A DNA stretch of 64,000 bases, taken from NCBI GenBank assembly GCA_030737835.1, contig JAUJYN010000013.1:3957354-4021353 (forward strand), read 5' to 3'. The number at the start of each line of letters is the position of its first letter. Position 1 is the first letter of the stretch. Source of the DNA: Acorus gramineus. Taxonomy: Eukaryota; Streptophyta; Magnoliopsida; Acorales; Acoraceae. This document shows positions 55,910 to 64,000 of the stretch, one piece after another. Position numbers and translations under genes: made by a program. The notes beneath the pieces were generated by a model. That model did not search any database. It was not told where the DNA came from and saw only the letters and a program-made list of their open reading frames with translations.

Positions 55910-58900
55910 CAGAAGCAACGAAAAGAAGCTCGCACAAAACAACTGTTGTCCCCACTTATGTTGAGTTCCGTCCATAAATATTAATAAAGAACACACAAAC
56001 AAAAAGGAAAGCTGAACAGAAAAGAAAAATCCATAAATTCCATCCATGTCCCTCCTCGGTCCACATCCAACCCCTTAAATTGGACTTATTTGGCAATTAA
56101 AATTAATTAAAAACAGATATTTGGTTTATCACGGATGTGTTTTTTCTGGGTTATGCCCCCTTCAGTCTTCTTTATTTACAAATAAGTTTCTTTAATGTTT
56201 TTTTATATATTTTTTATCCCTATCAATAGTGGAATCTCCATTATAAACAATTCAAGTCAAACACATGGAAACTACCTCTAAAATATTCCCCTAGAGAAAA
56301 GAAAAATTCAACTCATAGACCATAAATCCTGTTTTTTTGGTTGGAGGGACACGATGAGATGCTTTATATTGGAAAATTTCATATAATCTTTGTGTGGATC
56401 AATGAAAATACATTATGTATTATGTAGATAGTTAAAAAAGGACTATTTAAGCTGAATAAAAATGTGTTGATTTTGATGTAAGTATATTTTCATTAAAACA
56501 ATTTTATGTTTTCCTGACACACAAATTTCAATGTTTGTAATCATAAAATGAAAGTCTTGAAGTTTTATATTATTTATGTGATGCTCTTCTAACTACTTAA
56601 AAATTTGTTAAGATTCAAACACTAAAATTAACATATCATCGATTGATTATATAATCATTGTCCATTCAATTACTGTAACAACTAGGGTTTGAAATATAAT
56701 TGAGTTTAAAGAAATTAAAATGTGAGGGATAATCTTTCATGCAATTATTTTACAACTCCAACATGTTTTAAAATTTGTTTAGAAGTGTTTACATATGTTT
56801 TTACAAAAAATATTAACTATATATTCAAATCAAACGGATGCATATTTTATTATATTTTTCTACTTTAAAGTATACTAGTTTAACCTAATATAATAGACTA
56901 AGGCCCCATTAAGATTTACGTTCACGTTTTTCAATTTTGCGTTCTCATCTCATGTCAAACATTTTTATCTATTTTATCTTTTTAAAATAAGAGATCACCG
57001 TGTTTAAATCTGACATCCAAATACAATCTTAGAAGATGTGCAAAGTCCAAGAAGCTAGACTCATGTTGTACACTATTGAAAAGGACTTTTTTTTAAAATA
57101 GAGAAGATTTTGAGGATGCAAAACATAAAAACCCTATTCTTGTACTACTAGTAGAATGACTGTGAGAGGACCTTTATCTTTTTCTTTTTTATTACATACA
57201 GTACCATTTGAGATTTGTAACCCTTCACTCATAAAAGCTTCTACTCAAGGCAAAGTTTCCTTCTTTTCTTTATATGTGAATCCCATACAAACCCGTATTT
57301 TGTGGAAACCAAATCCTCCTGTGATTTTGCCACCCAGATATGTAAGACCGTCTGATCAGAGAATCCATGTAAATAAAAACTCCTATTGGACGGTCTTGAT
57401 TGGCTTGTAAAACTTTATTTAATATATAATATATATTCCTTCTGTTTTTTAATCTTTCAATGCATATCGTACGGTTGGCGTCGAAGTATCAGAACGACTG
57501 ACTTTGGCCGAGATTTTAAAATTTTGGTTTTGTCGCGATATGAATACATTTCGTTTTCTCGCGCTTGAGACGTGACGCCTACCGCTCGTTATCGCGTACG
57601 ACTAGGATCACTCGCGGGTGTTGTTTGATATAACGTCACCCCTGACTAGATAATAGATCCTGACCAACCAGAGAGGGAGGTCGAGCGGTAACTTTAACTT
57701 ATCGTGTGAGAAAATAAACAAAAATGTCAGGTGAGGTGACTGTTTTTTTTTATTTTATTTTTTAAAGTTTGAATAAATGAAAATTTTATTTGCATTAATT
57801 ATAATAGACCTCTAAAAAAAAAAATATTATTATGAACTAGTTGAGTTTTAATTACACAGTTAAGTACACACTTGAAAATGGATGTGGATAAGTTTTTAGA
57901 TAAATTGTATTTGATCAAAATTACTTTTCATGCGCTTTTAAAAATTCAATTTTTAAAAAATAAAAAGAAAAAAAAATTATATTTTAAAAATTAACATTTA
58001 AGAAATCCAAACAAAAGTGTGTTTGCTGATCTTTTTCCAAACACTATTTAGCGACGAGCACACACTAAGGAAGCAATGGATTTAGGCACATTTTGAAATT
58101 GATTTTTAAAAATAGTTTATACGTAAATTCATTAAAATAATTAATTAAAAACATTCTCAAGTAGTTCATTCAATTTTATTTATTTTTAAAACATAAAAAT
58201 CAATATTTAATACTAAAAGTTGAAGTTTAAAAATGCTTATTTGAAATTAATTATAAAAGTTATCTAAAAACTAATTTTAAAAAGCAAAATATATTTATGA
58301 ATTAGTTTTAAATGAGGCCTTAATCTTAAATCTCCTGTTTGGGAACCAAAAGGTTCTCCATGGATAACAGCATATGTTACTTTTCATTTAAAAATATAAT
58401 AACCATTTCCCTTCGTTCATATTGCATAAATTGAAGATTAATGATAAATTAGCGATGTAAAAGTTATGAACTTTATATGACATTTTTACATCATATTAAT
58501 CTATCTATTACTAACCAAAAAGAGTTTTCAAATATTTGTAACACAATTTAACATCTTTACTCTTTAATAAATTTAGTAAAATCTATTGTTATCCAAAACC
58601 AATAATTATTTTTCTAATCTTATCTTAAGATTTTAAATAGATAATTACATTTTATATATTTGTTTGGTACATATTTGAATTTTATTTTTATTATTTTGTT
58701 GCTAGATTATTCTTGAGATTTATTAACATATCATATTATTTGGTGGATTATAAGGATATGATGTGAGTGGGGTCCATTTATTTTATTTTATTTGAAAAAA
58801 ATTATTGGAATTAGAGGGGTTTGATCATCAAATTATCTAACCTATTATGTATATGCTAGTTTTTTTAATGATCATCATCTTACTCTAACCTATTATGTAT

Positions 58901-59395
58901 ATGCTAGTTTATTTGAATTTTGTTAAAAAGCATACCTTCAATTCACTCAAATATATATTTTGTTTGTAGTAATGATATGTATTTCATTAGACAAATACAT
59001 CCCTTTAAAAATCTTTTTTGAAAAGAATTGGTGGGCATTCCACACCTTAACTTTATTGCTAAAAGAAATGGAATGCCCAAAACACACCAAGACGACACCA
59101 CACTAAAAGAAAAAGAAAAAAGATGCCCGAGATAGCTAGTGCTCCGGTAGAAGAGATGTCTACCATGCACACGCGGCTCCAATTAAGCACACATGACATT
59201 TCCATTCAAATAATATTGTAAATGATATTTTTTTTAAAATTTTTTTTTTCATATTAGTTTTTATGTGTTAAAAATCAATAAAACATTCATCAAGAAAAGT
59301 TTGGCTAAAAGTAACTCTCATTGGAAAAAAGAGGGATGAATGCATATAGCACTCCACGAACAAATAAAAATTTAGATAACCTCTAGTCTTTTCCT
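55910..59395. other. AT-rich intergenic DNA, no gene seen
   Basis: Only short random frames. A GC-richer island at 57440-57720 (GCGTACGACTAGG, CTCGCGGGTG, GAGGTCGAGCGG) stands out but is not coding. Bases 58836-58910 hold a direct repeat of CCTATTATGTATATGCTAGT. A TAAGGCCCCATT word at 56900 may be a MITE end. Confidence 0.5.
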
Positions 59396-59398
59396 TAA

Positions 59399-60524
59399 GG
59401 GGACGGTTATTTAAACCCCTGTTTAGTGGAAAGCCACCCCAATTGGAAAGCCACCCATCCAATTTTTTAAAACCTATAAAACCACCCCGACTAAATGCTA
59501 TTGCGTAAAACCACCCCTACCGACCACACCTCATTTTGAACCAAGCCCACTCTCTATACTGTTCGACAAATGTAGTGTCGACCGATGCTACATACGTCGA
59601 CACTTCTTGTGTCGAACTGAAGGGTTACACAAATATATTTTTTTTGTTATAATATCGGCACATGTATTGTCGATATGTGTTAAATATGTTGCCAAGCGGA
59701 GTGTCGATACTAGCAGATTATTGAAAAATAAAAAGAGTTATGCTTTTCAAACTAACATCTTCTTCTTGTTTTTTTTTTGTGTTATATATTTAACCTTTGA
59801 AATCCTCGTTGATCAATAATTTTGATTCATTTCCTAATTATTAGTTTGATATAAATTATTTTTTATCTATATTCAAACCAGGCTGGCAATATAAACTAAC
59901 AAGGATTTTTATTCAAATATGTGATTGATGTTAGTTTAAAAAGCATAACTCTTTTATTTTGTGTGTATATAACTCTTAATTTCTTGTATATGATTAAGTA
60001 TTTACTTAATTTTTTACAGTGTAGTATGACTCTCAAGGAACGTATTCGACCTACAACTTTCAATCGAAAAAATTATTCTAAGGACATGACATCGAGTTCT
60101 CGAGATGATGAAGTTCAAGCATATCCATAAGAAGTAACTTGCAATTATCTGTTGGTATCGACACTATCATTGTTGACCATTATCATTTTTCTCGACATCT
60201 TATATGTTGACCGATATTTATTTTTTTATTTTTCAATAATCTGCTAGTATCGACATTCCGCTTGGCGACATATTTAACACATATCGACAATACATGTGTC
60301 GATATTATAACAAAAAAATATTTGTGTAACCCTTCAGTTCGACATTAGAAATGTCGACGTATATAGAATTGATCGACACTACATTTGTCGAACGGTACAG
60401 GGGGTGGGCTTAGTTCAAAATGGGGTGTGATCGGTAGGGGTGGTTTTCCTTTGGTTTCGAGTGCATAAAAACGATTAATCACGGGGTGGTTTTCTAATTG
60501 TATGGGGTGGGTATATAACTCCCC
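59399..60524. mobile_element. Mutator-like MITE with long inverted repeats
   Basis: A 1126-base element whose arms, about 59399-59735 and 60225-60524, are imperfect inverted copies over roughly 300 bases, starting GGGGACGGTTATTTAAACCC and GGGGAGTTATATACCCACCC. It is flanked by TTTCCTTAA and TTTCCTGAA, a 9-base target duplication with one mismatch, as in Mutator elements. The arms are studded with GTCGA and TCGAC words. There is no credible coding frame. Confidence 0.8.
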
Positions 60525-60534
60525 TTTCCTGAAA

Positions 60535-61436
60535 CCCAAATAACCCGCCATAAACATAACTAAATGTCAAATCAGGCCTCTGAGTTAAATAACCACCGAC
60601 AAAATTTAAATATTTCTAGAATATTATGTTATTCTAACCTAGGCAAAATATAATAATCCAATTAAGTCTATTTAAACTAGCAAAAACACAAATAACCCCC
60701 TTCCAATTATGTTTTTACCCCTGTATAACTAAATGTCACGCGAGGTGAATGAATGAAGGTGATAAAGGGGAATGTCAAGTTTAGAGTTTCTCATGTTAGT
60801 GATTGATCGGGGAAAGGAATAAATGTAACTTTACGCATTGGGTTAAATTCAAGTTACCCTTAAATTAATTTAATTGACAAAGAGTATATTTGGATTTTAG
60901 ACTTTTAGTTATGTTTCTATGGGTTATTTGGCATTAGATTGTGGGTTGTTATGTTCATTTATCTCTAAAAAAATGATTGAACATAGTTGCTATATGAAAA
61001 ATCTGATTTTGGTATGGTTTCAAATGGGTCTCAACTTCACTCATAAATTTTATCAAAACCACACAAATCTAATATTAAAATTCCATGGTTATATTTGTTA
61101 GAATTTAAATTAAAAAAATGGTCTTCTATGTAGCAATAAAATTTATCTAATCTAAAAAATTATGACAATTCTTGCAACCCCTCTAACAGTTTCCTCTTCC
61201 TCAATATATATTATTTTGAAAATTTTAAAAATTGTACATTTTATTAAGTGGAGTACCGTTTATATTTTATAAATGATGTAGAATATTGTTAGGCACAGCC
61301 AGTGAGGTACACTCGCAAACAGGCCGCAAATATTTTAATATTTTAATGAGATACACTGTATAAATATCTTCATGATGTATTAAAATAATCCACTTAAATA
61401 AAAACATAAATATTTACTAACAAGATATGTAAAATA
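60535..61436. other. AT-rich intergenic DNA
   Basis: No gene or element with clear ends. Confidence 0.5.
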
Positions 61437-61712
61437 GGGCGCTGTTACACTCAGATCTATTTTCAGTCCCAATTCTAGCCCTATATATGTCGATAGATTT
61501 CTATCGATGCATATGCTTATGTTAACAAGACATATTCTTTGAAAGAATTTTTTTACATTTTTTATAAATGCATTCATGTAATTCATTGGAGTATATGCTT
61601 TATTTTTTATAAAAACATGTACCTCATTAGATAAAATATACTATTTTTAAAAAATTTGAAACACATGCATACTGAAATTGAGACTGAAAATGAGGTTGAA
61701 TGTAACATTATC
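61437..61712. mobile_element. MITE family 1, unsplit copy
   Basis: It starts GGGCGCTGTTACACTCAG and ends near GAATGTAACATTATC, with the inner inverted blocks TATTTTCAGTCCCAATT and, reversed, CATTTTCAGTCTCAATT. It is colinear with 4210-4382 plus 10145-10235 across the copia insertion point, including a central hairpin GATAGATTTCTATCG. It carries GTACC once, at 61619-61623. Confidence 0.75.
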
Positions 61713-61865
61713 TTATAAAAATATATTAAATACATGGGATTGTCTTATAGATCGTATGTAATAGCACTCAAAAAATAAAATACATTAAAACCTAAAAAAA
61801 TAACCGTCCATGACGTTTTCCTAAAAAGTTATAAATGAATAACAGTTTATATGCATATTTTAAAA

Positions 61866-61892
61866 CTATATATATATATATATATATATAAT
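61866..61892. repeat. (TA)n microsatellite
   Basis: A run of TA units, with a shorter TA run near 61931. Confidence 0.85.
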
Positions 61893-62040
61893 ATAATACT
61901 GAAATGTTGCATCAATGCCTACGAATTGTGATATATATATATACTTTTAACATGTTGTTTATATTGTATGATATAGGACCCTTTTAGTCTGTTTGATTGT
62001 TCCAGTTGAAGTTGACAGCATTTTTTATTTATGAATGAAA

Positions 62041-62067
62041 TGTGTGTGTGTGTGTGTGTGTGTGTGT
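62041..62067. repeat. (TG)n microsatellite
   Basis: Thirteen TG units. Confidence 0.9.
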
Positions 62068-62429
62068 TGACTTCATATACGGCCACTGTTTTATCGTCTC
62101 TGATAGATGCTGTTTTGTTGCCTCCTATTATTTGCTGATGTGTATGGAAATTACTTTGTCATTTGGTTAACTGCATGACTTCATATCATTTTCTTTTATC
62201 ATTTTTTTAAATACATATTTAATTGAATAAAACATGTTTAGTTAAAAAAAATTGCATAAAAAATAAAAAATCACATTTTAATTTACAAAAACATCTTTTT
62301 AGTTAAGATAAATCTCAAGGCTCTATTTGGTATTCATTCATCATTATTTTATATGGATTCTTTTTTACCACTAATTATTTTTATCAATATTCATTTTTAT
62401 AACTAAGTGAATGTGGTGATCACCTCTAA

Positions 62430-63245
62430 CAACTGATGAACCGTCGAAGCCCCGCCTTCAGGTGAGGGTCCATGTACTCCTGAGAACGAACATGCACCCA
62501 AAACACCTTTTGACAATGATATGGTGCTGGCCAAAGGAACTCCAATACTCAAGTCAATGAAGAAGACTAGATAGTTTTAGTGGACAAGAATAATTACTTA
62601 CTCCACAGTGTCCTCTCTCTCTTATGCGTTCGTCCCCTTTATGACTAAGAAGGTACATATTTTTTCTTGCCTAACAGTCTTTGTCCCTCGGTGAATATCT
62701 TCAGACACAGAAGATTTCGCGAGGTATTACACTGGGAGTTGGTTATAATATTGTGACCACGTGGCGTTGATTCAATCATGCCACCTATGACTGTGACTCA
62801 TTGTGACAGTTTGCTTGTCGGGTCCAAGATGCTCCTCGCCAATTGTGCTGGACAGACTGTTCTTGATCCCGCCACAGCCATGATTTGGTTGCAATGGCCC
62901 CTTTCTACATGCAACTAGGCTAAGACACCTAGGCATGTTCGGTCGGTTTTAGAGATGCTCCGACGACCTTGCTTTTGAGGGAGTATGATCTTATGACTAG
63001 TCTTGATCTTCCTCGGACCACCACTGGTCTGGTTGTCACCTCTCCTTCAATAGATATTCCGAGCTATACCTCTTTAGGCGAAGGACCAGGTTGTCCAAGC
63101 TGTCCTCGTCGGATGAGGGACCAGGTCGGCCGAGATGTCCTCTTCGAGTGAAGGGCCAGATCGATGATGTCCTTCTCGGGCGAAGGACCAGGTCGGCATG
63201 CAATTTTTAATCGTGATATTTCTGGTCTGGTTGAGTAGCCTGCCT
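62430..63245. repeat. Dispersed repeat with GGACCAGGTCGGC units
   Basis: Bases 62650-63040 are related to 1735-2110. The end (63070-63200) has four variants of GCGAAGGACCAGGTCGGC spaced 30-45 bases apart. It is GC-richer than its flanks and does not encode a protein I recognise. It is probably part of an old LTR or DNA transposon. Confidence 0.55.
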
Positions 63246-63249
63246 ACCC

Positions 63250-64000
63250 GATTTGAGCATTCGGGATGAGTACGAGATTTTTTCTCCACACTAAGAATTA
63301 ATCATTTTATCATTACGAATTGTTTGTTCTTAGTGCTGCAATTACTAAACTACCTTTCCTTCATAGTTGAATCTACTATATACAATTGTAAACATGTCAA
63401 TTCCTCAGGTTAACATACGTTTTGACATACTAGTCATTGTTACAACACATGAGATACAGTAGTTAACATTAAATTCTTAATAAGTTAAGAATAAATCTTG
63501 ATGGAATAAAAGACACATTCTAATAAATTATATATATATATACAAAGACAATTTATCCAAACCAGGAAAAAATAAAAATCTAACATCATTGTATCCTTCG
63601 ATTATTTCAAATACATCTTCAATAATGACTTTCAACACAACAAATTTCGCCTTCCTATGTATTTTTTTTTTTTTCAATCGCACAATTGAATTTGAATACT
63701 GCTATAGTCTCATGATATATATAATATAATGTAACTTGCATCAATCATTTATTCATACTAAGTTAAACTATTAGTATTTGATACTCTCAAAGGCCATAAT
63801 TTGAGTGTACATGCACTAAAATATTTGATTTAGTGACAAAAAAGTTGATAGTAAGTATACCTACATGCATGCTTCATGTATATTAAAAGAACATTTAGTA
63901 ACATCAAATCATGCTCTAAGAACTTTGAAAATTCTATGGTGCCAACATTGTAGAAATAGACATCATAACAGACATCATCAAACTATATACATGTTCACAT
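63250..64000. other. AT-rich intergenic DNA at the right edge
   Basis: No gene, element end or other signal seen apart from a short TA run at 63530 and a T run at 63661. Confidence 0.5.

Noticed and set aside
55668..56047. Arg-Glu repeat and His-Thr repeat proteins near 55.8 kb
   Set aside because: They are translations of the (CT)n(CA)n microsatellite.

Overview
The window is nuclear DNA of a flowering plant, almost certainly a eudicot. It is AT-rich, has intron-split genes with GT-AG junctions, carries Ty1/copia, PIF/Harbinger, hAT-like and Mutator-like elements, and its host genes have clear Arabidopsis relatives (DUF538/SVB, PQT3-type E3 ligase, UBP15/16-type deubiquitinase). The residues feel asterid-like, but I cannot fix the family. 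No prokaryotic-style operon, rRNA or CRISPR was seen, and I noticed no tRNA gene.

Left third (1-21 kb): a tandem array of single-exon DUF538 genes, all on the minus strand (3098-3523, 13730-14152, 15607-16032, 20325-20750). Bases 1-240 match the promoter of the first copy, so another member lies just off the left edge. Array spacers were duplicated with the genes and later invaded by transposons. A MITE (4200-10240) was itself split by a 5.76 kb Ty1/copia element with perfect GTACC target duplications. An unsplit copy of that MITE at 61.4-61.7 kb preserves the empty target site. Further MITEs lie at 12.2-13.3 kb and 19.5-20 kb.

Middle (21.7-29.2 kb): a 15-exon gene for a DWNN/zinc-knuckle/RING E3 ubiquitin ligase of the RBBP6/PQT3 type (811 aa when spliced by eye).

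30.07-37.86 kb: a complete PIF/Harbinger DNA transposon with inverted ends and TAA target duplications. It encodes a Myb/SANT-like protein, an intact DDE transposase and, unexpectedly, a third small gene for a GRF zinc-finger protein with a C-terminal membrane segment. It is followed by a cluster of foldback MITEs, an hAT-like MITE made of AACCCG-type repeats, and a 3.4 kb segment with a very GC-rich core that looks like a solo LTR (38.1-43.6 kb).

45.0-55.9 kb: a 13-exon gene for a MYND-type ubiquitin-specific protease of the UBP15/16 clade (865 aa). The expected 3' splice site before the catalytic-histidine exon reads AA instead of AG, which may matter for function. Downstream are AT-rich intergenic DNA, a Mutator-like long-TIR element (59.4-60.5 kb), the intact MITE copy and repeat fragments.

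The two ubiquitin genes are neighbours on one strand but nothing in the sequence shows that they act together. The most unusual item is the three-gene Harbinger element.
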